Notes: generated by a model from the letters alone, not told the origin. Shown: positions 18,446 through 27,115, counted from the first letter of the stretch. The stretch is DNA of 64,000 nt from Albidovulum sp. (GCA_015491895.1 WFVA01000098.1:1-64000), one strand, 5' to 3'. Program-made: numbers and translations.

Positions 18446-19021
18446 TCAGCCGATGTTTTTCGGGTCTATCCAGCCGATGTTTCCATCATCGCGCCGATAG
18501 ATCACATTAATGCCCTTGTGGGCCTCGTTGCGGAAAACCAGAAGCGGAGCGCCCGAAAGCTCCATCTGCATCACCGCTTCACCAACCGAGAGAGAGGCGA
18601 TCTTCGTTTCCATCTCGGCGATGATCATGGGGGTGAGCGATTCGGGCTCCGTATCTTCCTTCTCTTCCGACGGAGCGAGGATATAGGTGGCCGCTTCAGA
18701 AAGTTCAACCGGATGTTCGCGCCTGCGCTGATGGGCCTTCAGCCTGCGCTTGTAGCGCCGCAGCTGTTTTTCCATCTTGTCGCGGCAAAGATCGAAGGCG
18801 GCGTAGATCTCGGTGGCGCTGGCCTTGGCGGCGGCGATCATGCCGGTGGAAAGATGGACAGTAGCCTCACATACGAAATTATGCGCGTCCTTCGAGAATA
18901 TGACTTCTGCATCTGTCGGCCGCTGGCCGTATTTTTCCAGAACGGATGCGAGCTCTTCCCTCACGTATTCCTGAAGTGCATTGCCAATATCTAGATGACG
19001 GCCGGTGATCTGGTATCTCAT
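18446..19021 (-). CDS. hpf: Long-form ribosome hibernation promoting factor (HPF/RaiA family)
   Basis: A 191-residue protein that dimerises or silences ribosomes in stationary phase. The N-terminal S30AE domain has YQITGRHLDIGNALQEYV and AAFDLCRDKMEKQLRRYKRR; after a linker, the C-terminal dimerisation domain has EAVMQMELSGAPLLVFRN and IGWIDPKNIG, so this is the long form. The ATG at 19021 is preceded by AGGAG at 5 bases on the minus strand; more upstream starts exist but lack homology. It lies 265 bases downstream of lptB, in the place where many proteobacteria have rpoN first. Confidence 0.95.
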   Translation of the reverse strand: MRYQITGRHLDIGNALQEYVREELASVLEKYGQRPTDAEVIFSKDAHNFVCEATVHLSTGMIAAAKASATEIYAAFDLCRDKMEKQLRRYKRRLKAHQRRREHPVELSEAATYILAPSEEKEDTEPESLTPMIIAEMETKIASLSVGEAVMQMELSGAPLLVFRNEAHKGINVIYRRDDGNIGWIDPKNIG

Positions 19022-19209
19022 CACATCTCCTGTTTCTTGTTGATATTGCTGACAATCCCTCGCCGCACCATGACAAGCACGGGAAGAACAGCGAAAATTT
19101 CGAGGAAATGCACGGCGCCCGCTCTGCCCGGCAAGGCGGCCTGCCACATGGCGCTGCTGCCGGTAGGGTCTGGGTTTCCAGCGGAGTGGAATGCTCTGGC
19201 ATGGCTCCA

Positions 19210-19238
19210 TTTGGCGCCAGAAGGCGGTGCCTTGTCAA
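19210..19238 (-). promoter_or_regulatory. Possible promoter for hpf-ptsN
   Basis: A perfect TTGACA reads on the minus strand at 19233-19238, inside the 265-base lptB-hpf gap. A weak -10 element (GCCAAA, 19210-19215) sits 17 bases downstream. The weak -10 makes this tentative, but the gap length favours a separate promoter for hpf. Confidence 0.3.
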
Positions 19239-19286
19239 CTCCGCAACGCCTCTTTTTCGTGACGCCTGCTCTTCGGGCGATGCATC

Positions 19287-20048
19287 TCAATTGATGCGAA
19301 AGCTCTGCCCCAGATAGACCCGGCGCACGTTTTCATCGCGGATCACCTCTTCCGTTGTGCCGCTCATCAGCACCTTGCCATCATGGAGGATATAGGCGCG
19401 ATCGACGATTTCCAGCGTTTCGCGCACATTGTGATCCGTGATCAGCACACCGATTCCCCTCGTTTTCAGATCCGCCACAAGGCTGCGTATCTCTGCCACG
19501 GCAATCGGATCGACGCCGGCGAAGGGCTCATCGAGCAGCAGATATTTCGGATCGGCGGCCAGGCAGCGGGCGATTTCCACGCGCCGGCGCTCCCCGCCCG
19601 ACAGCGATAGCGCCGGGGCGCGGCGCAGATGCTCGATCGAAAAATCGGAAAGCAGCTCCTCGAGCCTTTCGCGCCGCTTGTGCAGATCGCGGGTGGAGAT
19701 CTCGAGAATGGCGAGAATGTTGTCCTCCACCGAAAGCCCCCTGAAGATGGAGACTTCCTGCGGGAGGTAGCCGATGCCGAGCCGGGCGCGGCGATACATG
19801 GGCAGCAGGCTCACGTCGCGCCCGTCCAGAAGCACCTGCCCGCCCTCCGGCATGACGAGGCCGGCGATGGCATAGAAGCAGGTCGTCTTGCCCGAGCCGT
19901 TCGGGCCGAGGAGCGCCACGACCTCGCCGCGGGCGAGTTCCAGATTCACGTCCCGGATCACCAGGCGCTTGCGATAGCTCTTGCGCAGGCCGATGACCCG
20001 AAGCCCGGCCTCGCCTTTGGTAATGGTGAGAGTGGAGGGCGCCGCCAT
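19287..20048 (-). CDS. lptB: Lipopolysaccharide export ATPase LptB
   Basis: LptB is the ATPase of the LptB2FG complex, which pulls LPS out of the inner membrane and drives it along the Lpt bridge. The 253-residue product has Walker A (LLGPNGSGKTTCF), the ABC signature LSGGERRRVEIAR, Walker B LLLDEPFAGVDP and the H-loop ITDHNVRE. Its ATG shares one base-overlap with the lptA stop (TGATG), so translation is coupled. lptF and lptG are not in the window. Confidence 0.97.
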   Translation of the reverse strand: MAAPSTLTITKGEAGLRVIGLRKSYRKRLVIRDVNLELARGEVVALLGPNGSGKTTCFYAIAGLVMPEGGQVLLDGRDVSLLPMYRRARLGIGYLPQEVSIFRGLSVEDNILAILEISTRDLHKRRERLEELLSDFSIEHLRRAPALSLSGGERRRVEIARCLAADPKYLLLDEPFAGVDPIAVAEIRSLVADLKTRGIGVLITDHNVRETLEIVDRAYILHDGKVLMSGTTEEVIRDENVRRVYLGQSFRIN

Positions 20049-20548
20049 CAGTTTGCACCGGCGCCGAGGATGGATTTCACCCGCCCTTCCATGACAGCGG
20101 TGCCATCCTTCAGATTGATGACCATCCGCTCCGAAGAAAGTGCGTTATCGCCCTGGGTGAGAATGACGTCCCCCCGCATGACGACGCGCCCCTCATCGAT
20201 CGAATAGATCGCCTCACGCGCCTGCGCCGCATCGGGGCTGTTCACGAGGATGACATTTCCGGTGGCGAGAAGCCGCGATATGCGCCCGGTGCCGTTCCCC
20301 TTGGCATATTCCACCAGAACCTTGTCGGCCGAAAGCCGCATCTGGCCCTGTCCGATCTTCACGTTGCCGGAAAATACGGCCGTGCCATCGGCCTGATTTA
20401 CCTGCAGTTGATCCGCGCTGATCTCGACAGGCAGGCTCGTATCCTGCTTCAGCCCGCCAAATGCGATCCGCGCGCCCTGCGCGGCAAGATCCGATGGCAG
20501 GCCCGCAAGAAGCAGGATCAGCAGTAGCTGGCGGATGTATGCTGGCAT
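20048..20548 (-). CDS. lptA: LPS transport periplasmic protein LptA
   Basis: LptA forms the periplasmic bridge for LPS. The 166-residue product starts with a signal peptide (LLLILLLAGLPSDLAAQG, cleavage around residue 24) and continues as the beta-jellyroll OstA domain: PVEISADQLQVNQADGTAVFSGNVKIGQGQ is split here as VEISADQLQV and AVFSGNVKIGQG, the standard entry segments. It follows lptC by 7 bases and is joined to lptB by a TGATG overlap. Confidence 0.95.
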   Translation of the reverse strand: MPAYIRQLLLILLLAGLPSDLAAQGARIAFGGLKQDTSLPVEISADQLQVNQADGTAVFSGNVKIGQGQMRLSADKVLVEYAKGNGTGRISRLLATGNVILVNSPDAAQAREAIYSIDEGRVVMRGDVILTQGDNALSSERMVINLKDGTAVMEGRVKSILGAGAN

Positions 20549-20555
20549 GTTACCC

Positions 20556-21164
20556 TCATTTTTGAGGCTCGTATATCAGCTTGACCCCATCTTTGAAAAC
20601 AAGAACATGCCCGGCGGTACCGTTTGCGGCCGGCGCGATCTCCATTCTGCCTGCCTCGAGCCTGCCGAGCGGCCCTTTTCCCAGAACCGGGCCCTCACTG
20701 TGGGCTTCGCCTGTTTCAAGTCCGGCAGAGAAGTCATCCGTCACCATTTCATAGCCATTGGAAGCCCGGATCTTCACATCGCCGGCAAGGCGTGCAGTCC
20801 GGGCCCTTTCATCGATTTCGCCGCTCCGGGCCGTCACGTCGAGGCGCAGGCCCTCGGGCGTTTCGATTTCCGCCCGCAGATCCTCGCCCAGAACGCGCCC
20901 GGGAAGGGCCTTGTCGGGGCGAACCATGCCGGCGGAAATGGTAAGGGATGTGCCATCTCCCGCAACGCCGGAATATCTGGGAGAACCGATTCGTTCCTGA
21001 CGGGCCAGCTTGTCCACCTCAACCCTTGAGTAGGGGATGCTCTGCGTGGGATCGATACGGTGGGAAAACAGGAACAGCGTGGAGAGAACGGCGAGCGCGA
21101 ACAGGGGCAGAAGTATCTTTGCCCATGCGACGAAACGCGAATAGCTGTTGTCATATGCCGTCAT
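20556..21164 (-). CDS. lptC: LPS export ABC transporter periplasmic protein LptC
   Basis: A 202-residue bitopic protein: one N-terminal membrane helix (FVAWAKILLPLFALAVLSTL) and a periplasmic jellyroll with ETPEGLRLDVTARSGEIDE and RLAGDVKIRASNGYEM, the strand pattern of LptC, which passes LPS from LptB2FG to LptA. It heads the lptC-lptA-lptB run and lies 120 bases after rnd. Alphaproteobacterial LptC is poorly conserved in sequence, so the identification rests on fold pattern plus the operon. Confidence 0.93.
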   Translation of the reverse strand: MTAYDNSYSRFVAWAKILLPLFALAVLSTLFLFSHRIDPTQSIPYSRVEVDKLARQERIGSPRYSGVAGDGTSLTISAGMVRPDKALPGRVLGEDLRAEIETPEGLRLDVTARSGEIDERARTARLAGDVKIRASNGYEMVTDDFSAGLETGEAHSEGPVLGKGPLGRLEAGRMEIAPAANGTAGHVLVFKDGVKLIYEPQK

Positions 21165-21284
21165 GCCGCAGTTTCCCGCCCTGGTTGTGAGGGGAGCCTA
21201 TCATTCCGCAAGCGCGATGGGAGCAGGTTTCCACCTGTGTTGGCGTGCATGAGCAAAGCTCCGCTCATGTTCGGCAGCGGCGCT

Positions 21285-21896
21285 CTAATGGGAAAAGATA
21301 TCCTGATCGTCCCAGCCTTCAAGATCGAGAAGCGCCCGGGTGGGAAGAAAATCGAAACAGGCCTGCGCCAGCTTCGCGCGCCCTTCACGCGCCAGCATTT
21401 CATCAAGTTTCTCGCGCAGTGCATGGAGATACAGCACATCCGATGCGGCATATTCAAGCTGGGCATCGCTCAGTTCTTCAGCGCCCCAGTCGGAGCTCTG
21501 CTGCTGCTTGGATATATCGATGCCGAGCAATTCCTGCAGGAGGGCCTTCAGGCCGTGGCGATCGGTATATGTGCGCACGAGTTTCGAGGCGATCTTGGTG
21601 CAGTAAACGGGTGTGGCGAGCGTGCCGAAAGCCTTGTGGAGTGCGGCAATATCGAAGCGGGCGAAATGGAAAAGTTTCAGCACATCGGGATCTGCCAGAA
21701 GGCGCTGGAGATTGGGTGCTTCCCGCTGCCCCTTCCCGATCTGCACCATATGCGCATCGCCATCCCCGCCCGAAAGCTGCACGACGCAGAGCCTGTCACG
21801 ATGGGGATTGAGCCCCATCGTTTCACAATCAATTGCCACGACGGGCCCGAGATCGAGGCCAGCGGGCAGATCATTATTGTGCAGGAAATTCGCCAT
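21285..21896 (-). CDS. rnd: Short ribonuclease D (3'-5' exonuclease, DEDD family)
   Basis: The 203-residue product holds only the exonuclease domain: VVAIDCETMGLNPHRDRL carries the first D and E, FHFARFDIAALHKAFG the second D region, and YAASDVLYLHALREKLDEML the last D. The HRDC domains of the roughly 375-residue E. coli RNase D are absent, as in many alphaproteobacteria. ATG 21896 was chosen because AAGGG is 8 bases upstream; an in-frame ATG at 21902 leaves no spacing. It probably trims tRNA or other RNA 3' ends. It lies upstream of lptC and downstream of the IS scar region. Confidence 0.9.
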   Translation of the reverse strand: MANFLHNNDLPAGLDLGPVVAIDCETMGLNPHRDRLCVVQLSGGDGDAHMVQIGKGQREAPNLQRLLADPDVLKLFHFARFDIAALHKAFGTLATPVYCTKIASKLVRTYTDRHGLKALLQELLGIDISKQQQSSDWGAEELSDAQLEYAASDVLYLHALREKLDEMLAREGRAKLAQACFDFLPTRALLDLEGWDDQDIFSH

Positions 21897-21902
21897 TCTC
21901 AT

Positions 21903-22408
21903 CCCTTTTTGCGGATGGGGTGGTGCCAGGAGAGGAGCGGTGTTTCTCCTTACGGACGTTCATTATCAAACGATTGATGCACCATCAATCTTGCATGTTG
22001 CCCCGATTCATGCCCCGGGAACCAAGCCACTCGAATCGGGAGCCGAACCACTCCATATATCCAACTGGACCATATGCACAACAAACAGGATCAATTTCAC
22101 TGCGCTGCTGAAGATTGCGGCTTGAGCCATGCATGAAACTGGGTGACGTGGTTTGAGAAGGCGGCGTATCGTGGCGGGTGCTGAAGCCTGCCAGGACTTC
22201 CAGAAGAAACAATACGCCATGAAGAACGATACAGGCATCATCGCCTTGCGTCAGCGGCATCTGTGCAAGACCCGCCGACCGAAATCGCGCAAGGGGCACG
22301 TGGGACGCCGCCGGACGGCCCCATCAGGTTGGCCGGTATGGGCAAGGGGCCGGAGTGCTGATCCTGCCTCCGTTTCATCGGACACCCAGGATCGAGCCCC
22401 GATCAGAC
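21903..22408. other. Gene-free stretch next to IS remnants
   Basis: About 500 bases between rnd and the first transposase remnant. I see no convincing gene on either strand, only short frames with unusual amino acid content. Patches at 22041-22100 and 22200-22230 are richer in A/T than the surroundings. It may be further decayed mobile-element DNA, but nothing in it is recognisable to me. Confidence 0.4.
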
Positions 22409-23140
22409 CTATCGCAGGATGACAGCGGCGATAGTGATGGTTGTCAGGAAGATTTGCGCAAGCTTGTCATATAGGGTTGCGACACGCCGGAAATCCTTGG
22501 TCTGCAAAATGCCCGCTCGAGCATGTTGTGCGCAGGATAGGCGGTTCTGTCGTAAGGGATGAAGCGCTTGCGCGACCGCGTTGAGGGGATGACGCCTCGG
22601 CTCCCTGGCTCGCCGGCATGTTGCGCGGGCTGTTGGCATTGTATCCTCTATCTGCCAGCAATCGGCATGGGGCGGGCATGACAGGCAGCTGACCGGTGGC
22701 AGCCGAAATGTCGGCAATGGTTCCTGGTGTCAGATGGAATGCGGCAATGCGCCCGTAACCGTCTGTCAACGCGTATGTTTCGTCGTGGGGCGGCTAGTGA
22801 GCGCCCGATGCAGTGAATTTCACCCCCTTTCCATCGTGCGCCAAACGGTGCGCGCGAACCGCGGGGGAATCCATACACAGTTCATCTGGAATACCTGACT
22901 GCGCGACAGGTTCGTCAAATATCCGTTGCCAGATCCCCCGCCGGCTCCAGCGGTTGAGCCGGTGTAAATGGTGGTTGGATGGCCGTAAGTGCGTGGGCAA
23001 TCCTGCCCGCGGCAGCTGGATTTCAGAACATGAATGATCTCGCTGCTCACTCGTCCGTCATCAACGCGCCACGCTCCCGGCTGGTAAGCGGTTCTATCTT
23101 TTCCCAAGCCCCGTCGGACAAGCAAAAATTCATTCGCCAT
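22409..23140 (-). pseudogene. Decayed IS5-family (IS427-like) transposase, remnant 1
   Basis: On the minus strand the ATG at 23140 begins MANEFLL, and stretches typical of IS5/IS427 transposases then appear in changing frames: SSEIIHVLKSSCRGQDCPRTYG, then NRWSRRGIWQRIFDEPVAQSGIP (here split over frames), then IHCIGRSL, HLTPGTIADIS and LLADRGYNANS, and finally KDFRRVATLYDKLAQIFLTTI ending at 22409. At least four frame changes are needed, so the gene is dead. It lies head to head with remnant 2, with starts about 150 bases apart. Confidence 0.85.
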
Positions 23141-23229
23141 GATCATCTCCCGCGTGCTTCCACACAGGGATGCATGACTGTTGTTGCCATTCAATATGGT
23201 TGATCGGTGTCTGACCCCAGGTTGAAATG

Positions 23230-23238
23230 CTCATTCAA
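23230..23238 (+). repeat. Left terminal inverted repeat of IS remnant 2
   Basis: CTCATTCAA, matching the complement of 23787-23795 perfectly over 9 bases. It lies about 50 bases before the transposase start, as expected for an IS5-type left end. Confidence 0.5.
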
Positions 23239-23290
23239 CCTATTGATAAATCGTGCTATCTTGCGCCTGTATGAGGATAGGGGCAGTCAG

Positions 23291-23790
23291 CATGTCCACC
23301 GAACATCTGTTTTGGCTTTCCGGCGCTGCGCGGAAAGCGATCGCGCCGCATTTTCCGCATGGCCGTCCGGGAAAACCGCGGGTGGATGATCGCCCTCACC
23401 GGCGCATCTGGCACGGCATCTTCGAACGGATGGCGGCGGCGGGGCCGGTCCCTCGCCTTCGCCCTGACCTGGGGGAACCTCGCCGGCATCACCATGGCCA
23501 TCCCGATCCTGGAAGGGCCCGCACACCCCGGGAGACTGCTGGCCGACAAGGCATATGCGCCGACAAATCCCGCAGCTGGCTGAAGAAACGCAGGATCAGG
23601 GCGCTGACCCCTTCAAACGCCACGCACGCCCTGCCCACTCGACCGCGACGCTTACCGGCGCCGAAACGTTATCGAACGGAAGTTCGGAAGGCCCAAGAAC
23701 TGGCGGCGCATCGCAACACGATACGACCGCCCCGCCCGGAACGACCCCGCCGCCCCGGCCCTCGTATCGATCGTCATCGCATGGGCTTGA
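23291..23790 (+). pseudogene. Internally deleted IS5-family transposase, remnant 2
   Basis: The frame opens with FWLSGAARKAIAPHFPHGRPG and GKPRVDDR, as in IS5-family transposases, then skips the expected 'ISGIIHVL...RWSR' portion and resumes with RIWHGIFERMAAAGPVP. After another loss and a frame change come SLAFALTWGNLAGITMAIP, RLLADKAY, SWLKKRRIRAL and, in yet another frame, PKNWRRIATRYDRPARN and IVIAWA-stop at 23788-23790. A full-length transposase would be about 750-800 bases, so about a third is gone. It differs from remnant 1 and belongs to a different IS5 subgroup member. Confidence 0.8.
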
Positions 23791-24676
23791 ATGAGGACCC
23801 GACCTGGTTCCGTACCAGCTTTTCGTAATCCTCTGCTATGGTGCGGGTGAGCTCGCCCACCTCGAAATTCCAGTCGCCGATCTGGCCGACGGGCGTGACC
23901 TCGGCGGCGGTGCCGGTGAGCCAGCATTGCTGGAAGCCCTCGAGCTCTTCGGGCAGGATGTGGCGCTCGTGCACCTTGATCTGGCGATCGTTCAGAAGGC
24001 CGATCACCGTCTGGCGGGTGATGCCATTGAGGAAGCAATCGGGCGTTGGCGTGTGCACCTCGCCATCCTTCACGAAGAAGATGTTTGCGCCGGTGGCTTC
24101 GGCCACATAGCCGCGGTAATCGAACATCATCGCGTCCGAGCATCCCTTGGCCTCGGCCGCGTGCTTGGACATGGTGCAGATCATGTAGAGCCCGGCCGCC
24201 TTGGCATGGCTCGGGATGGTTTCGGGGCTCGGGCGCTTCCACTTCGAGATGTCGAGCTTCGCGCCCTTCATCTTGGCATCGCCGTAATAGGCGCCCCATT
24301 CCCAGGCGGCGATGGCAAGCTGCACCGGGTTGCGGGCCGAGGCCACGCCCATGTCGGGCCCCGCTCCGCGCCAGGCGACGGCACGCACATAGGCGTCTTC
24401 GAGCCCGGAAGCGGCGAGCACCTCCTGCTTGGCGGCTTCGATTTCATCCACCGTCCAGGGGATTTCGAAATCGATCAGGCGGGCGGAATTGTGAAGGCGC
24501 TCGGAATGTTCGCGGCTCTTGAAGATCTTGCCGCCATAGGCGCGCTCGCCTTCGAACACGGAAGAGGCGTAATGCAGCGCATGGGTGAGGATATGCACAT
24601 TGGCCTCGCGCCAGGGCACGAGTCTGCCGTTCATCCAGATCACACCGTCGCGGTCATCATATGCTGCTTCCGACAT
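23774..24676 (-). CDS. ilvE: Branched-chain amino acid aminotransferase
   Basis: IlvE carries out the last step of valine, leucine and isoleucine synthesis with glutamate and PLP. The 300-residue product has the fold-IV PLP features: VHILTHALHYASSVFEGERAY, YVRAVAWRG, the Lys region SKWKRPSPETIPSHAKAAGLY, and GYVAEATGANIFFVKDG. ATG 24676 has GGAAGGA upstream, so I dropped the 28 extra residues of the longer frame. Oddity: after the conserved EDYEKLVR the protein continues with 11 residues (NQVGSSFKPMR) encoded by the end of IS remnant 2. It diverges from petP. Confidence 0.96.
   Translation of the reverse strand: MSEAAYDDRDGVIWMNGRLVPWREANVHILTHALHYASSVFEGERAYGGKIFKSREHSERLHNSARLIDFEIPWTVDEIEAAKQEVLAASGLEDAYVRAVAWRGAGPDMGVASARNPVQLAIAAWEWGAYYGDAKMKGAKLDISKWKRPSPETIPSHAKAAGLYMICTMSKHAAEAKGCSDAMMFDYRGYVAEATGANIFFVKDGEVHTPTPDCFLNGITRQTVIGLLNDRQIKVHERHILPEELEGFQQCWLTGTAAEVTPVGQIGDWNFEVGELTRTIAEDYEKLVRNQVGSSFKPMR
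23787..23795 (-). repeat. Right terminal inverted repeat of IS remnant 2, inside ilvE 3' end
   Basis: TTGAATGAG on the plus strand overlaps the transposase stop codon and, on the minus strand, encodes part of the last ten residues of IlvE. Confidence 0.5.
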
Positions 24677-24844
24677 CTGCTTTCCTTCCCGCTCTCGGGT
24701 TTCGTAATATTGCGCGAAATTGGTCCACTTCGGACATAATATTGCGCAAATTCCAGCCATGCTTACGAATTGATTCTTGGAATGTCAATAAGGCTGACAT
24801 AAACTGTCCGCATAAGCAGGCAAACAGATCGGGGAGTATGAGTG

Positions 24845-25357
24845 ATGGCCGAAGGTGGCAGGGGCATGAGCGGTGGCGAAAGCCGGCTTTTCCTGACGGA
24901 TGAGCAGCTGCGAAAAGGGATCGAGGCGATGTTTTTCGCCTATCGCGGCTTTACGGCCGATCCTGACAGGATTCTCGCCCAGAAGGGCTATGGGCGGGCT
25001 CATCACCGGGCGATCCATTTCATCCACAGAAGCCCGGGCACGACGGTCAGCAATCTCCTCTCCATCCTCGGCGTCACCAAGCAATCGCTCAATCGCGTGC
25101 TGCGCACCCTGATCGAAGACGGGCTGGTGGAAAGCCGGATCGGCACGCGCGATCGCCGCGAGCGCCATCTCTATCTTACCGAAGCCGGCAGGGAGCTCGA
25201 GCAGCAGCTCTCAACCGCCCAGCGCAGCCGGATGCGAGCCGCCTACCGTGCGGCCGGCCCGGAGGCTGTGGCCGGCTTTCGCAAGGTGCTCGAAGCAATG
25301 ATGGACCCGGCCCTGCGCAGCCATTACAATGCGCTGAGGGAGAGCACGGATGAATGA
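24845..25357 (+). CDS. petP: MarR-family regulator PetP
   Basis: A 170-residue winged-helix protein with MarR features: HHRAIHFIHRSPGTTVSNLL, the recognition helix region LGVTKQSLNRVLRTLIEDG, and the wing RIGTRDRRERHLYLTEAG. In Rhodobacter, petP and petR form an operon near the cytochrome bc1 genes, and PetP belongs to this MarR type. ATG 24845 has GGAG 8 bases upstream. The gene overlaps petR by 8 bases. The petABC genes are not in this window, so here the pair is beside ilvE only. Confidence 0.85.
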   Translation: MAEGGRGMSGGESRLFLTDEQLRKGIEAMFFAYRGFTADPDRILAQKGYGRAHHRAIHFIHRSPGTTVSNLLSILGVTKQSLNRVLRTLIEDGLVESRIGTRDRRERHLYLTEAGRELEQQLSTAQRSRMRAAYRAAGPEAVAGFRKVLEAMMDPALRSHYNALRESTDE

Positions 25358-26054
25358 TACCCCCGAGGCTCATCTGCTGATCATAGATGATGACGAGCGC
25401 ATCCGCGGATTGCTGCAGAAATTTCTCATCCGCAATGGTTTCTGGGTAAGTGCGGCGCGCGATGCCGCCCATGCGCGGCGTATCCTCTCGGGGCTCGAGT
25501 TCGATCTGATCGTGATGGATGTGATGATGCCGGGAGAGGACGGAATCAGCCTCACGCGCAGCCTGCGCGAAAAGATCGAAACCCCGATCCTCCTGCTCAC
25601 GGCGAAGGGCGATACGGAGGATCGCATTCTCGGCCTCGAAGCGGGTGCGGATGATTACCTCCCCAAACCCTTCGAGCCCAAGGAGCTTCTGCTCAGGATC
25701 AATGCGATCCTGCGCCGCGCGCCTGCGGCGAAAGTGGTGGAAGAGGGGCCGAAGGTGATCAATCTCGGGCCTGTGCGATATGATGTCGAACGCGGGGAAA
25801 TGTGGAGCGGCGATCAGCCCCTGCGCCTCACGGCCACCGAAAATGCCCTGATGAAGATCTTTGCTTCCTGCCCCGGCATGCCGGTGAGCCGTTCTGCCCT
25901 CGTGGCCGGGCTCGGCCGCGACGGGGGGCAGGCTCAGGAGCGCGCGGTGGATGTTCAGATCACGCGATTGCGGCGCAAGATCGAGCCCAATCCGAAGGAG
26001 CCGCGCTATCTGCAAACAGTGCGCGGGGAGGGCTACCGGCTGGTGCCGGATTGA
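25350..26054 (+). CDS. petR: OmpR-family response regulator PetR
   Basis: A 234-residue two-domain response regulator. The receiver domain has the acidic pair LLIIDDDERIRGLL, the phospho-acceptor Asp in LIVMDVMMPGEDG, TAKGD and DDYLPKPFEPKELL. The OmpR-type winged helix follows (LTATENALMKIFA, VDVQITRLRRKIEPNPKEPRYLQTVRGEGYRL). It overlaps petP by 8 bases, indicating coupled translation. No histidine kinase lies next to it, as for Rhodobacter petR. Targets here are unknown. Confidence 0.88.
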   Translation: MNDTPEAHLLIIDDDERIRGLLQKFLIRNGFWVSAARDAAHARRILSGLEFDLIVMDVMMPGEDGISLTRSLREKIETPILLLTAKGDTEDRILGLEAGADDYLPKPFEPKELLLRINAILRRAPAAKVVEEGPKVINLGPVRYDVERGEMWSGDQPLRLTATENALMKIFASCPGMPVSRSALVAGLGRDGGQAQERAVDVQITRLRRKIEPNPKEPRYLQTVRGEGYRLVPD

Positions 26055-26179
26055 GGAGATGCGTATCGGACGCGGCTCGTGCCGGTTGCGAGAATTTGGT
26101 GCCTTGCATCGGGAATCCCGGTCCGGCAGCCATGGCGCGCAGCCTTGTCGGGCGCGGGGATTTCCCCTAGCCTTGCCGC

Positions 26180-27115
26180 ATGACAACCCTTCTCCTTTCC
26201 CATTCAGAGTGTCTGGCGCATGTCACGCCGCCGGGCCACCCCGAGCAGGTGGCCCGGCTCGAGGCGATCAATGCGGCATTGGCCGATCCGAAATTTGATG
26301 CGCTGAAGCGAGAGGAGGCGCCGCTGGCGGAAGAGGCGGACATCGCCCTTTGCCATCCCCGTGCCTATATCGAGGCCGTGAAGGCCGCCACCCCAGAAGA
26401 AGGCTTTGCTCAGCTTGATCCCGATACGCATATGTCGCCCGGCTCATGGAGGGCGGCGCTGCGGGGGGTGGGCGCGAATCTGCGGGCGGTGGATCGGGTG
26501 CTTGGCGGCGAGGCGGCCAATGCCTTCTGCGCCATACGTCCTCCGGGCCACCACGCCGAGACGGCAAAGCCCATGGGCTTCTGCCTGTTCGGCAATGTGG
26601 CCATCGCCGCGCGCCATGCGCTGGAGCGCCACGGGCTTTCCCGCGTGGCCATCGTCGATTTCGATGTGCATCACGGCAATGGCACGCAGGATCTGATCTG
26701 GGATGAAGAGCGCGTGCTTTTCGTCTCCACCCACCAGAGCCCGCTCTATCCTGGCACCGGCGCGCCCGATGAGCGCGGCGCGCATGACAACATCCTGAAC
26801 GTGCCCCTTCCGCCGGGTGCCGATGGCGGGCTGTTTCGGGCAGAAGTGGAGACGAAAATCCTGCCACGTCTGGAAGCTTTCGCGCCCGAGCTCGTGCTGA
26901 TCTCGGCTGGCTTTGACGCCCATGCGGCTGATCCTCTGGCGCAACTGATGCTGGTGGAAGAGGATTTCGCCTGGATCACGCACCGGCTGTGCGATATCGC
27001 CGATGCCCATTGCGAAGGCCGTATCGTCTCGACTTTGGAGGGCGGTTATGATCTGAAGGCTCTGGCCGCGAGCGTGGCGGCGCATGTGGATGTGTTGATG
27101 GAGCGGGGCGCATGA
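26180..27115 (+). CDS. Histone deacetylase superfamily hydrolase (acetylpolyamine amidohydrolase-like)
   Basis: A 311-residue zinc hydrolase of the class II HDAC type. The catalytic His pair is in AIRPPGHHAETAKPMGFCLF, and the zinc ligands are in VAIVDFDVHHGNGTQDL and SAGFDAHAADPLAQL. FVSTHQSPLYPGTG is also conserved. Bacterial members deacetylate polyamines or small acetylated molecules; the substrate here is not clear. It overlaps xseB by ATGA and heads the xseB-ispA-dxs run, a neighbourhood I recall as common in Rhodobacterales. Confidence 0.93.
   Translation: MTTLLLSHSECLAHVTPPGHPEQVARLEAINAALADPKFDALKREEAPLAEEADIALCHPRAYIEAVKAATPEEGFAQLDPDTHMSPGSWRAALRGVGANLRAVDRVLGGEAANAFCAIRPPGHHAETAKPMGFCLFGNVAIAARHALERHGLSRVAIVDFDVHHGNGTQDLIWDEERVLFVSTHQSPLYPGTGAPDERGAHDNILNVPLPPGADGGLFRAEVETKILPRLEAFAPELVLISAGFDAHAADPLAQLMLVEEDFAWITHRLCDIADAHCEGRIVSTLEGGYDLKALAASVAAHVDVLMERGA

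Larger units (their letters stand above)
23217..23805 (+). mobile_element. Remnant of a second IS5-family element
   Basis: The element is bounded by a short inverted repeat: CTCATTCAA at 23230-23238 and its complement TTGAATGAG at 23787-23795, with similar flanking bases (GGT... outside). It contains an internally deleted transposase and its right end lies inside the 3' end of ilvE. The exact outer borders are estimated, because no target-site duplication could be confirmed by eye. Confidence 0.6.
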
